From UBA10324 sp038326325 (GTDB lineage: Bacteria > Bacteroidota > Bacteroidia > Chitinophagales > UBA10324), in assembly GCA_038326325.1 (NCBI GenBank), contig JBBQJW010000006.1, forward strand, positions 98,684 to 162,683: a stretch of 64,000 bases of DNA. Direction: 5' to 3'. The notes beneath the pieces are model-generated. The model was not told the DNA's origin and searched no databases. It saw nothing but the letters and a program-made list of their open reading frames with translations. Numbering within the stretch: position 1 is the stretch's first letter; each line of letters begins with the position of its first letter. Both the position numbers and the translations under genes were made by a program. Of this stretch, positions 1-9,188 are shown piece by piece.

Positions 1-777
1 GTGAATGATGCATTTGGAACCGCACATCGGGCACACGCTTCTACAACCATCATTGCAAACTATTTTTCGAAAGAAAATAAAATGTTCGGTTACTTAATGG
101 CAAGTGAAATCGCGAGCGCCGAAATGGTGATGAAGAACACGCAGCATCCGTTCACCGCCATCATCGGCGGCGCAAAAGTTTCTGATAAAATTTTAATTCT
201 TGAAAAGTTAGTTGACATTGCTGATAACATTATTGTCGGCGGAGGTATGTCGTATACTTTCTTCAAAGCGATGGGAGGAAATATCGGGAACTCTCTATGC
301 GAAGATGACCGCTTGGAAAACGCAACAAAACTTTTAGAAAAAGCAAAACAGAAAAATGTAAAATTTCTTTTACCTGGTGATTCAATTACTTCTGATGTTT
401 TTGGAAATGACGGAACCCGAAAAGTCGCTGACAGTATGAACATCGAAACCGGATTCATGGGGCTCGACATTGGACCAAAAGCCATTGAAGAATTCTCGCA
501 AACAATTATGAATTCGAAAACTATTTTATGGAACGGACCAATGGGAGTTTTTGAAATGAGCAATTTCAGAAATGGAACTGTTACAGTAGCCGAGGCCGTT
601 GCAAACGCAACACAACAAGGTGCATATTCATTAGTTGGTGGCGGTGATAGTGTTGCAGCAGTAAATCAATTCGGCTTCGCTGATAAAGTTAGTTATGTAT
701 CAACTGGCGGCGGAGCGCTGCTTGAATATTTTGAAGGGAAAGAATTACCCGGAGTTGCCGCGATAGTGAATGGATAG
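1..777 (+). CDS. pgk: Phosphoglycerate kinase, C-terminal part (5' end outside window)
   Basis: Glycolytic enzyme that transfers phosphate between 1,3-bisphosphoglycerate and ADP in the cytoplasm. The first codon is GTG but it is an internal valine: the fragment opens inside the conserved VNDAFGTAHRAH segment, so roughly the first 150 residues lie upstream of the window. Visible family motifs, in fragment numbering, are GGAKVSDK (56-63), DIGPKAI (156-162), WNGPMGVFE (177-185, nucleotide-binding domain), GGGDSVAA (213-220, phosphate loop) and STGGGALLEY (234-243). The reading frame is intact to the TAG stop. The next gene is convergent, only 12 bp away, with no clear hairpin terminator between them. 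Confidence 0.97.
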   Translation: MNDAFGTAHRAHASTTIIANYFSKENKMFGYLMASEIASAEMVMKNTQHPFTAIIGGAKVSDKILILEKLVDIADNIIVGGGMSYTFFKAMGGNIGNSLCEDDRLENATKLLEKAKQKNVKFLLPGDSITSDVFGNDGTRKVADSMNIETGFMGLDIGPKAIEEFSQTIMNSKTILWNGPMGVFEMSNFRNGTVTVAEAVANATQQGAYSLVGGGDSVAAVNQFGFADKVSYVSTGGGALLEYFEGKELPGVAAIVNG

Positions 778-789
778 AAATAATATTTT

Positions 790-2184
790 CTATCTAATAA
801 CCACCAATTTCCTCACGGTATTTCCACAATTGATAAAATAAATTCCGGAAGAAAGATTTTGAGTTTGAAGAGTTGAAGATGGAGTAGGGTTTTTTTTCTT
901 CAATAAAATTCTTCCGAAGCAATCAATCAGTTTAAGTTCTACCCCAACATTTGAATTCAGAATTTGAATATTCATTCCCTCAGAAATTACTGTAGGTTGA
1001 ATTTGAAAATCATTTTGCAACATCATTTCAATTCCGATATTTGGAGATACGGTAAGGTGCCCGACATTTGTTATTACACTGCAACTATCAGTGAATCCGT
1101 GACAACGATATTTATTTTCTTGCTGGCTTAACTGCACATTTGAGATAGTGAGTATTGAAGTTTGTGTTCCTGAATATTGACCACCTTCTGCAAGGTCAAC
1201 GAAGCCACTGCCTGAATCTTCTTGCCAATGCAAAAGTTCGTTTGTACTGCTTGGATTAATTGAAAACTGAGCAACACTACCTTCTTGCACATTATCATTC
1301 TGCACCATGCTTGTGAATCCAACACATGAATCGCAATTGATAACATTGAACTGAAAATCCCGATAGTGTCTTCCTAAAAAAATTCCATTACGAAATTCAT
1401 CCACAGATACTCCAACTACAAATTGCCCAAGCATAGTTGGAATAATTGTTAGTTCCCCCGTCATCGAGTCAATTGATAATCCAGGATTGCCATCCATCGG
1501 ATATAAAAATGTATAAGGAAACACAAAGTTCACCCCCGCATAAGGTGGAGGATTAGCAGGAACAGGAATAACATTACCCGGGGTTGCGCCAACAAAAGGA
1601 GAATATAAGTTGTAGGATAAACTATCTCCATCAATATCTATTGCCGAATTATCATAAACATATAATTCGTTTGCACATAAAAAAGTAGTAGGATAATTTT
1701 GAAAAACCGGACTATTGTTTTGCAAGGCAATTGCATCATCAGAAATTTCTGCGAAGAAAGTTTCTCCAATCATAGAAGGGGTTAAAATATTTACGATTGT
1801 TGCATTACGGCAACAGCGTTGATAACAAAGAGTATATCCACCGGAAGAAGCTGGAAGTGTAACATTAGCCACAAAAGTTCCTTCTTCAACACAAATAATA
1901 GGAGGAGTAGCTGCACAAGAACTTAAAGATTGAAAAGGAATTATCGTATCTGATACAAAATTGAAAGTATCTACCAACACAACATTATATGAAGCATCAA
2001 ATATTGTAAAAGAAGTAGGAGCATCAAACGGAACAAAGCCTTGACAATCGCGATACATTTTAAGCGTCAACTCATATTGATTTCCACCTAAATTCTTATA
2101 TGAAAATTCTCCTCCAATAATGTGTGTAGCAAACACTGAAATTGAAGACAGAAACAGAATGGAAAAATTTAAAAATAATTTCAT
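790..2184 (-). CDS. T9SS-targeted surface protein with THIIGGEFSY N-terminus
   Basis: A 464-residue secreted protein of unknown function. I chose the ATG at 2184 because it gives a clean signal peptide (MKLFLNFSILFLSSISVFA) followed by THIIGGEFSY, the 'THIxGGE' start common in large Bacteroidota adhesin-like and gliding-associated proteins. The frame stays open further upstream to 2319, but that stretch has no signal peptide. The middle is beta-rich. An Ig-like region around residues 330-415 includes paired cysteines. The C-terminus ends in a weak type A sorting domain (SSGIYFINC...KLVVIR). It is convergent with pgk. Its ligand and role are not recognisable. Confidence 0.8.
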   Translation of the reverse strand: MKLFLNFSILFLSSISVFATHIIGGEFSYKNLGGNQYELTLKMYRDCQGFVPFDAPTSFTIFDASYNVVLVDTFNFVSDTIIPFQSLSSCAATPPIICVEEGTFVANVTLPASSGGYTLCYQRCCRNATIVNILTPSMIGETFFAEISDDAIALQNNSPVFQNYPTTFLCANELYVYDNSAIDIDGDSLSYNLYSPFVGATPGNVIPVPANPPPYAGVNFVFPYTFLYPMDGNPGLSIDSMTGELTIIPTMLGQFVVGVSVDEFRNGIFLGRHYRDFQFNVINCDSCVGFTSMVQNDNVQEGSVAQFSINPSSTNELLHWQEDSGSGFVDLAEGGQYSGTQTSILTISNVQLSQQENKYRCHGFTDSCSVITNVGHLTVSPNIGIEMMLQNDFQIQPTVISEGMNIQILNSNVGVELKLIDCFGRILLKKKNPTPSSTLQTQNLSSGIYFINCGNTVRKLVVIR

Positions 2185-2521
2185 GGAGAAATTTTTTTTC
2201 GAAAGATAAAAATCAAATTCATAAAAATGATTTTCTATAATTAGTAAAGATTGCCGCTTTCCTTTAGCGGTAACAGGCAACCAAAAATATTTTCTATTAA
2301 GCTTTTTTGCCCCCCACAATTATCCATTTCGTTTTTGCAAATCAGAATTTCTTATCAGAAATTCTTCTTCTTCAATTAATTCGGAAGTAAAGAAGAGTGT
2401 TACAGTCGCAAAGGTTAGGAATATTTCCATCAAATTGCTATTCACAAACTCATTGTGAAAAACATAAACAGTTGATATTCATGTACAATAAATCTGTTTT
2501 TTATATCGTTAGTAGCTAATC

Positions 2522-2545
2522 GTGGCTAAAAGGGGAGAAAAGTGG
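2522..2545 (+). promoter_or_regulatory. Candidate MraZ operator: three G-rich boxes at 10-bp spacing
   Basis: GTGG at 2522-2525, GGGG at 2532-2535 and GTGG at 2542-2545 are exactly 10 bp apart, with A-rich spacers. MraZ of E. coli binds three TGGGN repeats with 10-bp periodicity ahead of mraZ, and mollicute MraZ uses AAAGTG-type repeats. The array sits 37-60 bp before the mraZ start and just upstream of the -10 box, so bound MraZ would cover the -33 region. This predicts autoregulation of the whole cluster. Binding is inferred from spacing and position. Confidence 0.7.
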
Positions 2546-2555
2546 AAAATCTGTT

Positions 2556-2563
2556 TACATTTG
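2556..2563 (+). promoter_or_regulatory. Candidate Bacteroidota -10 element of the mra/dcw promoter
   Basis: TACATTTG matches the Bacteroidota -10 consensus TAnnTTTG and lies 18 bp upstream of the mraZ ATG. The place where a TTTG -33 box should be (near 2533-2536) is occupied by the middle G-rich operator box, so the promoter looks unusual and likely depends on what MraZ does there. Confidence 0.55.
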
Positions 2564-2581
2564 TTCCGCCACCAATAGAAA

Positions 2582-3055
2582 ATGAGTCAGACACAACTAA
2601 TCGGCGAGTTCGAAATCAACATTGATGCAAAGGGACGGGTTATGGTTCCTTCGGCACTCAAGCGCCAGTTGCCCTCTGACTCTCACGACAAGTTGGTGAT
2701 CAATCGCGGGGTTGAAAAATGTCTGGTGCTTTATCCTATTAACGATTGGAAAATTATTTCGCATGAAATCAACAAGTTGAATTTGTATGTGAAAGACAAT
2801 CGCGATTTCGCGCGCTACTTTTTTCGCGGAGCCACAGAAATTTCTCTCGATGCGAATAACCGTATTCTGATTCCGAAACCATTATTGGAATATGCAGGTA
2901 TTGAAAAAGATGTGGTGCTTTTTGCCTACAACAATCGCATTGAGATTTGGAGTAAGAAGAATTATCACCTACAAATGGATGAAGAACCTCGCGACTTCGT
3001 AAAGCTTTCAGAACAGGTAATGGGAAAAGTAAATGGCAACATCAATCTATCATAA
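2582..3055 (+). CDS. mraZ: Transcriptional regulator MraZ
   Basis: DNA-binding regulator of the division and cell-wall cluster. It has 157 residues with two SpoVT/AbrB-type half-domains: GEFEINIDAKGRVMVPSALK (about 8-27) and the repeat TEISLDANNRILIPKPLLEY (about 84-103). MraZ proteins form rings that bind direct G-rich repeats upstream of their own gene, and such an array is present at 2522-2545. The length matches the family. Its 3' end overlaps rsmH by 23 bp, the usual mraZ-mraW coupling. First gene of a run of 13 same-strand genes. Confidence 0.96.
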   Translation: MSQTQLIGEFEINIDAKGRVMVPSALKRQLPSDSHDKLVINRGVEKCLVLYPINDWKIISHEINKLNLYVKDNRDFARYFFRGATEISLDANNRILIPKPLLEYAGIEKDVVLFAYNNRIEIWSKKNYHLQMDEEPRDFVKLSEQVMGKVNGNINLS

Positions 3056-3947
3056 ACCGGTTATGCTCAACGAATGCATGGAAGCATTAGCAATTAGTCC
3101 CTCCGGAAAATATGTAGATGTCACCTTCGGTGGAGGTGGGCACAGCCAGGCAATTCTCAATAAATTAAATGCGGAAGGAAAATTATTTGCCTTCGACCAG
3201 GATAAAGATGCTGCGGCAAACATCATTGGTGATAAGAGATTGAATTTCGTCCCTCAGAACTTTCGTCACCTTCGGCGTTTTTTGAAAGTATATGATGCCG
3301 ATAGTGCCAATGGGTATAATGGGATTCTGGCTGACCTCGGAATTTCTTCTTTCCAGATTGATACACCTGAACGCGGATTCTCAATTCGCTACGAAGCAAA
3401 TCTGGATATGCGGATGGATGCCGGGCTGCAAACAACAGCTGCGGACATTTTGAATAATTATTCTGCAGAACAGTTACAGAATATTTTAAGTGAGAATGGA
3501 GAAGTGCGCAATTCAAAAACACTTGCACAGTTAATTGTTACAGCAAGAGTTGAAAAACCATTCACCACAACTTCTGAATTCATTGAACGAATTGATTCTT
3601 GTATCCGCGGTATTCGTCCTCGCTACTTAGCACAAGTGTTTCAGGCATTGCGCATGGAGGTGAATCAGGAATTGCAATCGCTGGAAGAATTATTAAAGCA
3701 AAGCAGTGAAGTGTTACACCAAGGCGGAAGAATGGTGGTGCTTACATATCATTCTCTTGAAGACCGAATGGTGAAGAATTTTTTCAAAAGCGGAAATGTA
3801 AACGGTGAAGAGAATAAAGATGTATTCGGAAATGTGACAAAACCATTTACCAATTTTTTGAAGAAGCCATTGACTGCATCAGAAGAAGAAGTGAGAGAAA
3901 ATCCAAGAGCAAGAAGTGCAAAACTCAGAGTAGCGATAAAGAACTGA
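3033..3947 (+). CDS. rsmH: 16S rRNA (cytosine1402-N4)-methyltransferase RsmH
   Basis: SAM-dependent methylation of N4 of C1402 in 16S rRNA (formerly MraW). 304 residues, normal length. Motifs: HKPVMLNE near the N-terminus, the SAM loop VDVTFGGGGHSQAIL (28-42), ADLGISSFQID (about 105) and QALRMEVNQEL (about 210), followed by TYHSLEDRMVKNFF. The N-terminus overlaps mraZ by 23 bp. The next gene starts 3 bp after the stop, so it is almost certainly co-transcribed with the cluster. Confidence 0.97.
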   Translation: MATSIYHKPVMLNECMEALAISPSGKYVDVTFGGGGHSQAILNKLNAEGKLFAFDQDKDAAANIIGDKRLNFVPQNFRHLRRFLKVYDADSANGYNGILADLGISSFQIDTPERGFSIRYEANLDMRMDAGLQTTAADILNNYSAEQLQNILSENGEVRNSKTLAQLIVTARVEKPFTTTSEFIERIDSCIRGIRPRYLAQVFQALRMEVNQELQSLEELLKQSSEVLHQGGRMVVLTYHSLEDRMVKNFFKSGNVNGEENKDVFGNVTKPFTNFLKKPLTASEEEVRENPRARSAKLRVAIKN

Positions 3948-3950
3948 ATC

Positions 3951-4355
3951 ATGAAAAACGAAAAACGAATTCAGGACGAAGAACAAGCAGGCGCAGAAGA
4001 GACTGTTACAACAGAAAGAAAACCGCGCAAGAAAAAATCGCGACTGATGGATTGGCTTGATGTAAGTCAGTGGGTGAGTTACGAAGTGGTGTTGCGCAAT
4101 CTTCCATTCGTGTTTTTCATTTCGTTTTTAGGAATAGTATATATCTGGAACTCGCATCAGGTAGAAAAATCGGCTCGTGAATTAAATGCGATTGACAAGC
4201 AGATGAAAGAATTGAAATGGGAATACACAACAACAAAAAGCGAACTCGAGTATTCAAGCAAAATGTCGGAAGTAGGAAAAATGGTTGTGTCAACCGGACT
4301 GGAAGAATTGAGAGTTCCACCAAAAAAAATAACTGAAGCAGGTCATGGGAATTAA
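3951..4355 (+). CDS. ftsL: FtsL-like cell division protein
   Basis: Small bitopic membrane protein of 134 residues at the position FtsL always occupies, between rsmH and ftsI. A charged cytoplasmic tail (about 1-48, Lys/Glu-rich) precedes one transmembrane segment (about 51-66, LPFVFFISFLGIVYIW) and a periplasmic coiled-coil-like helix (about 70-110). FtsL joins FtsB and FtsQ to activate septal peptidoglycan synthesis by FtsW-FtsI. Sequence conservation of FtsL is poor, so the call rests on topology and context. The 3' end overlaps ftsI by 11 bp. Confidence 0.88.
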   Translation: MKNEKRIQDEEQAGAEETVTTERKPRKKKSRLMDWLDVSQWVSYEVVLRNLPFVFFISFLGIVYIWNSHQVEKSARELNAIDKQMKELKWEYTTTKSELEYSSKMSEVGKMVVSTGLEELRVPPKKITEAGHGN

Positions 4356-6459
4356 AAGAGACATCTATTGGCGCATCGCAATCGCATTTACGGCGATGGT
4401 GGTTTTCGCGCTCGCCATTCTCTGGAAAATTTTTCAGATACAAAATATTCAGGGCAATGAATGGCGCGCTCTGGCTGATAGTCTCACTACAAAATATTTA
4501 GCAATCGATGCTGACCGCGGAAATATTTATTCAAGTAATAATCATATGCTCGCCACTTCTCTTCCGAGTTTTGATGTTCGGTTTGATGCACGGGCTGAAG
4601 GATTGGAAACAGAATATTTTAATCACACAGTTGGCAAACTTGCCGATTCACTTGCGTGGTTGTTTCACGATAAAACTTCCAACGATTACAGAATTGAATT
4701 AACTGATGCGCGAAAAAATAATGAACGCTATCATTTGCTTAAGCGCGAAATTTCTTACACGCAATTACAGAAAGTAAAAAATTTCCCAATCTTCAGAGAT
4801 GGTCAGTACAAGGGGGGATTAATTGTTTTACAAAAAAATAAACGCTTTTATCCTTATCAGGAACAAGCGAAAAGAACAATTGGTTATGTGCGCGACAACG
4901 GAACAAAACCTGTCGGCCTCGAAGCAAAATTCAATGCTGATTTGAATGGTGTGAAAGGAAAACGGTTGATGCAGAAAATTTCAGGCGGTAACTGGATGCC
5001 TGTAAATAATGACAATGAAATTGACCCCGAAAATGGAAAAGATATTATCACAACAATTGATGTTTCAATTCAAGATGTTGCTGAAAATGCATTGCTGAAA
5101 ACTTTATTAAAAAATAATGCCGACCACGGTTGCGTGATTGTGATGGATGTAAAAACCGGAGCGATAAAAGCGATTGCAAATCTTGGTCGCACGAAGGATA
5201 GCATTTATTTTGAAAAATATAATTACGCATTAGGCGAAGCGCACGAACCCGGTTCAACTTTCAAACTGGCTTCGATGTTGGCACTTCTCGAAGACGGATA
5301 TATAGCATTGACAGACACTGTTGATACAGAACACGGTCGCAAATTGTATGGTAAACAAACAATGAAGGATGCCGAAGATCACGGCGAATCAAGAGTGACC
5401 ATTGAAAAATGTTTTGCAATCAGTTCTAATGTTGGTGTGTCGAAACTGGTATATCAGAATTATTATAAACAGCCGGATAAATATTTAAAACACCTGCGCG
5501 ATTTGCAATTGGATCAACCTGTTGGAATTGAAATTCCAGGAGAGCGTGTGCCATACATTAAAACTACCAGTGATAAATTATGGAACAAAAGTGTATCGCT
5601 TCCGTGGATGGCTGTCGGGTATGAATTAAATATTACACCGTTACGGTTGCTTACATTTTATAATGCTGTTGCGAACAATGGTGTGATGATGAAACCATAC
5701 ATCGTGCAATCAATTCAGGAATATGGTCAGCCAATAAAGGAATATCAGCCGTATGTTATCAATCAGAAAATTTGTAGTGATGTTACACTTGCTTCATTGC
5801 AGGAATTGCTGAAGGATGTAGTGCGCGAAGGAACCGCGCAAAACCTGAAGAATCCATACTACAGTTGTGCGGGAAAAACAGGAACAGCGCAAATCACAAA
5901 CAATGGCGGAGGTTATGCAACTAAAGTGTATCAGTCTTCTTTCTACGGATATTTCCCTGCTGAAAATCCACTCTACTCAATTTGTGTTGTGATAAATGCT
6001 CCATCAAATGGGGTGTATTATGGTTCTGCAGTTGCCGGACCGGTGTTCAGAGAAATTGCGGATAATGTTTTTGCCACCAATCTGGATATTCATCCTTCGG
6101 TAGAAAACGATACAACTCAATACAACGCAACTCTTCCTATTGTAAAAACCGGATTCAGTTCTGATTTAAAATTTCTTTTCAGCAAACTCGATATTCCATT
6201 TATCAATAATGAAGATGGAACATGGTTGCAGCAAATTGCCAACGACAAATTAGTTGAACTCACTTCAACCAATCAAACAGTACGCGCAGGAATTGTTCCG
6301 AATGTAACAGGCATGGGATTGCGCGATGCAATTTATTTATTGGAAAGCAGCGGACTGAGTGTAACAGTCAGTGGGGTAGGAGTGGTGAAAAATCAATCGC
6401 TTCCTGCGGGAACAAAAATTACAAAGGGTCAACTCATCACTATCACACTCAATACTTGA
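4345..6459 (+). CDS. ftsI: Septal transpeptidase FtsI / PBP3 with C-terminal PASTA domain
   Basis: Class B penicillin-binding protein that cross-links septal peptidoglycan with FtsW. 704 residues. One N-terminal transmembrane anchor (about 10-30), a PBP dimerisation domain (about 50-220) and a transpeptidase domain with the catalytic triad of motifs S304-T-F-K, S360-S-N and K511-T-G. A PASTA domain fills roughly residues 645-704 (VPNVTGMGLRDAIYLLE...), as is common for Bacteroidota FtsI and rare in proteobacterial FtsI. Starts inside the ftsL-like gene and ends overlapping murE. Confidence 0.96.
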   Translation: MGIKRDIYWRIAIAFTAMVVFALAILWKIFQIQNIQGNEWRALADSLTTKYLAIDADRGNIYSSNNHMLATSLPSFDVRFDARAEGLETEYFNHTVGKLADSLAWLFHDKTSNDYRIELTDARKNNERYHLLKREISYTQLQKVKNFPIFRDGQYKGGLIVLQKNKRFYPYQEQAKRTIGYVRDNGTKPVGLEAKFNADLNGVKGKRLMQKISGGNWMPVNNDNEIDPENGKDIITTIDVSIQDVAENALLKTLLKNNADHGCVIVMDVKTGAIKAIANLGRTKDSIYFEKYNYALGEAHEPGSTFKLASMLALLEDGYIALTDTVDTEHGRKLYGKQTMKDAEDHGESRVTIEKCFAISSNVGVSKLVYQNYYKQPDKYLKHLRDLQLDQPVGIEIPGERVPYIKTTSDKLWNKSVSLPWMAVGYELNITPLRLLTFYNAVANNGVMMKPYIVQSIQEYGQPIKEYQPYVINQKICSDVTLASLQELLKDVVREGTAQNLKNPYYSCAGKTGTAQITNNGGGYATKVYQSSFYGYFPAENPLYSICVVINAPSNGVYYGSAVAGPVFREIADNVFATNLDIHPSVENDTTQYNATLPIVKTGFSSDLKFLFSKLDIPFINNEDGTWLQQIANDKLVELTSTNQTVRAGIVPNVTGMGLRDAIYLLESSGLSVTVSGVGVVKNQSLPAGTKITKGQLITITLNT

Positions 6460-7922
6460 AAAAACTTTCCGATATATTATATAAGGTGAATCTTCTGGAA
6501 GTGAAGGGTGATACAGGCATTCACATTCTTGATATCACTTTCGATTCACGCGCAGTGAAAGAAGGTTCATTGTTCATTGCAGTGAAAGGAGTTGCGACTG
6601 ATGGACACAAATTTATTGAGTTAGCAATTCAGCAAGGTGCTGTTGCAATTGTTTGTGATAAATTTCCCACAGATATAAAAGACGGAATCACATATCTGAA
6701 AGTATCGGATAGTTCTGTGGCACTTGGAATCATTGCTGATAATTATTTCGACCAGCCGTCGTCACGAATAAAAATTATAACTGTTACAGGCACCAACGGA
6801 AAAACAACTGTTGCTACTTTGTTATATCGGCTGTTTCAATCTCTCGGTTATCCGTGTGGTTTGCTTTCTACAGTTGAGAATAGAATTAATGATTCGGTGA
6901 TTGAAGCTACTCACACAACTCCCGATGCAATTCGAATTAATCGTTTGCTGAAAGATATGTTGTATGCCGGTTGCACTTATTGTTTCATGGAAGCAAGTTC
7001 ACATGCAATTGACCAGAACCGATTAAGCGGACTAACAATTGCCGGAGCAATTTTCACAAACATCACGCGTGATCATTTAGATTATCATAAAACTTTCGAC
7101 AACTACATCGAAGCAAAAAAGAAGTTGTTCGACAATCTTTCTTCTGATGCATTTGCGCTCACAAACATTGACGACAAGCGGGGCATCGTGATGATTCAAA
7201 GTACGAAAGCAAAAAAACATTCTTATAGTCTTTCTGTATCTGCCGATTTCACAGCGAAAATTTTAGAAAATACTTTCGGAGGATTGCTGATGAATATTGA
7301 TGGAGTTGATGTATCCACTCATCTTGTGGGTGAATTCAATGCATACAATTTACTTGCGATTTATTCTACAGCAATTTTATTAGGGGAAGAAAAACTGAAA
7401 GTGCTCACTGCACTCAGTGCATTGCAACCTGCAGAAGGAAGATTTGATTATATCATTTCCGATAAATTAAAAATCGTTGGCATCGTGGATTATGCGCATA
7501 CTCCTGATGCACTCGAAAAAGTTTTATCAACTGTAAAAAGTATTCGCACCAATAACGAACGAATTTTAACAATTGTCGGCTGCGGCGGTGACCGTGATAA
7601 TGGTAAGCGTCCGATGATGGCGCAGGTTGCTGCAGAGTTGAGTGATAAAGTAATTCTCACTTCCGATAATCCTCGCAGCGAAGATCCGAACGAAATTCTC
7701 AATCAGATGAAATCCGGAATTCCATTGCTGATGATTCCAAATGTGTTGTCAATTGCTGATAGAAGAGAAGCAATTAAAACTGCTGTAACACTCGCACATA
7801 GCGGCGACATTATTCTGCTTGCAGGAAAGGGTCACGAAAAATATCAGGAGATAAAAGGAGTGAAACATCCTTTCGATGACAAACAAGTGCTCAACGAAAT
7901 TTTTAAATCACAAATGAAGTAA
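6456..7922 (+). CDS. murE: UDP-MurNAc-tripeptide synthetase MurE (meso-DAP-adding)
   Basis: Cytoplasmic ATP-dependent ligase adding the third residue of the peptidoglycan stem peptide. 488 residues. P-loop TGTNGKTT at 111-118, then ITRDHLDYH and GCGGDRDNGKRPMM. DNPRSEDP near residue 405 carries the DNPR signature of meso-diaminopimelate-specific MurE (lysine-specific enzymes differ there). The start is a TTG that overlaps the ftsI TGA (cTTGA), which would couple translation. The stop overlaps the mraY ATG by one base (TAATG). Confidence 0.96.
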   Translation: MKKLSDILYKVNLLEVKGDTGIHILDITFDSRAVKEGSLFIAVKGVATDGHKFIELAIQQGAVAIVCDKFPTDIKDGITYLKVSDSSVALGIIADNYFDQPSSRIKIITVTGTNGKTTVATLLYRLFQSLGYPCGLLSTVENRINDSVIEATHTTPDAIRINRLLKDMLYAGCTYCFMEASSHAIDQNRLSGLTIAGAIFTNITRDHLDYHKTFDNYIEAKKKLFDNLSSDAFALTNIDDKRGIVMIQSTKAKKHSYSLSVSADFTAKILENTFGGLLMNIDGVDVSTHLVGEFNAYNLLAIYSTAILLGEEKLKVLTALSALQPAEGRFDYIISDKLKIVGIVDYAHTPDALEKVLSTVKSIRTNNERILTIVGCGGDRDNGKRPMMAQVAAELSDKVILTSDNPRSEDPNEILNQMKSGIPLLMIPNVLSIADRREAIKTAVTLAHSGDIILLAGKGHEKYQEIKGVKHPFDDKQVLNEIFKSQMK

Positions 7923-9181
7923 TGCTTTACTATCTCTTTCAATATCTTAATCAGCATTTCAATATTCCTGGAGCTGGAGTGTTTCAGTACATCTCGTTCC
8001 GCGCGGCATTCGCTATTATATCTTCACTTATTATCACATTATTAATTGGAAAAAAATTAATTCAATATCTCCAGTTGAAACAAGTCGGCGAAATTGTTCG
8101 TGACTTAGGATTAGAAGGTCAATTGAAAAAACAGGGAACTCCTACAATGGGAGGACTAATAATTCTTGCTGCGATATTGATTCCGACTTTGCTCTTCGCA
8201 AAACTGCAGAATGTATATATCATCATCATGTTGCTCTGCACAGTTTGGCTCGGCATGATTGGTTTCATTGACGATTACATCAAGGTTTTTAAAAAAGATA
8301 AAGGAGGATTAGCAGGAAAATTCAAAGTCATCGGTCAGGTGATTCTCGGATTGGTGATTGGAATAATTCTATACACGAGTGATGCTGTAACAGTTCGCCG
8401 TGAAATTGTAAAGACAAACCCGAATGAAAGAATTGAGATGAGTGAATTTCAATCTTCTGCTGAAAAAGATACTGCTGTTTCGAAAAAATTTGTGGATGTA
8501 CATACACCAATCACCACAATTCCATTTGTAAAAAATCACGAATTCAATTATTCAAAACTGCTCACCTGGTTCAATGCTGATTGGGAAAAATACACTTGGA
8601 TAATTTTTATTCCGTTTGTAATTTTTGTTATCACTGCAGTTTCCAACGGAGCAAATATGACTGACGGAATTGACGGACTCGCAGCAGGTTCATCTGCCAT
8701 CATCGGTGCAACACTTGGGGTGTTCGCTTATGTGAGCGGCAACATCAACACCGCGAATTATCTCAATATCATGTATATCCCCAACTCCGGTGAGCTGGTA
8801 ATTTTTCTTGCGGCGCTAATTGGTGCCTGCATTGGTTTCCTCTGGTACAATACATATCCAGCCCAAATTTTTATGGGTGATACAGGTTCGCTTGCGCTCG
8901 GTGGAATTATCGGCACATTGGCTTTAGTTCTTCGCAAAGAATTACTCATTCCTATTCTGTGTGGAATATTTCTGGTGGAAAATCTTTCTGTGATTATTCA
9001 GGTTGCCTATTTCAAATACACCAAAAGAAAGTATGGTGAAGGAAGAAGGGTTTTTAAAATGTCACCGTTACACCATCATTATCAGAAGCTGAACTATCCT
9101 GAACCGAAAATCGTGATGCGCTTTTTAATTGTCGGAATCATGCTCGCAGTACTCACCATCATCACGCTAAAACTCAGATAG
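7922..9181 (+). CDS. mraY: Phospho-MurNAc-pentapeptide translocase MraY
   Basis: Integral membrane enzyme that makes lipid I from UDP-MurNAc-pentapeptide and undecaprenyl phosphate. 419 residues, longer than the roughly 360 of E. coli MraY because of a loop around residues 160-215 that Bacteroidota MraY proteins usually have. Motifs: GTPTMGG, FIDDYIKV (catalytic aspartates), NGANMTDGIDGLAAG, FMGDTGSLALGG and the terminal PLHHHYQ. About ten hydrophobic segments. The ATG overlaps the murE stop. Confidence 0.96.
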   Translation: MLYYLFQYLNQHFNIPGAGVFQYISFRAAFAIISSLIITLLIGKKLIQYLQLKQVGEIVRDLGLEGQLKKQGTPTMGGLIILAAILIPTLLFAKLQNVYIIIMLLCTVWLGMIGFIDDYIKVFKKDKGGLAGKFKVIGQVILGLVIGIILYTSDAVTVRREIVKTNPNERIEMSEFQSSAEKDTAVSKKFVDVHTPITTIPFVKNHEFNYSKLLTWFNADWEKYTWIIFIPFVIFVITAVSNGANMTDGIDGLAAGSSAIIGATLGVFAYVSGNINTANYLNIMYIPNSGELVIFLAALIGACIGFLWYNTYPAQIFMGDTGSLALGGIIGTLALVLRKELLIPILCGIFLVENLSVIIQVAYFKYTKRKYGEGRRVFKMSPLHHHYQKLNYPEPKIVMRFLIVGIMLAVLTIITLKLR

Positions 9182-9188
9182 AAATTTA

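Larger units (their letters stand above)
2185..2581. other. Intergenic region between divergent surface-protein gene and the dcw cluster
   Basis: 397 bp without a convincing gene. It contains the leftward start region of the surface protein, a small hairpin near 2233-2250 (GCCGCT...AGCGGT), one TGTTACA motif near 2399, and the MraZ operator and -10 box described separately. The segment 2190-2319 is open on the minus strand but looks non-coding. Confidence 0.6.
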
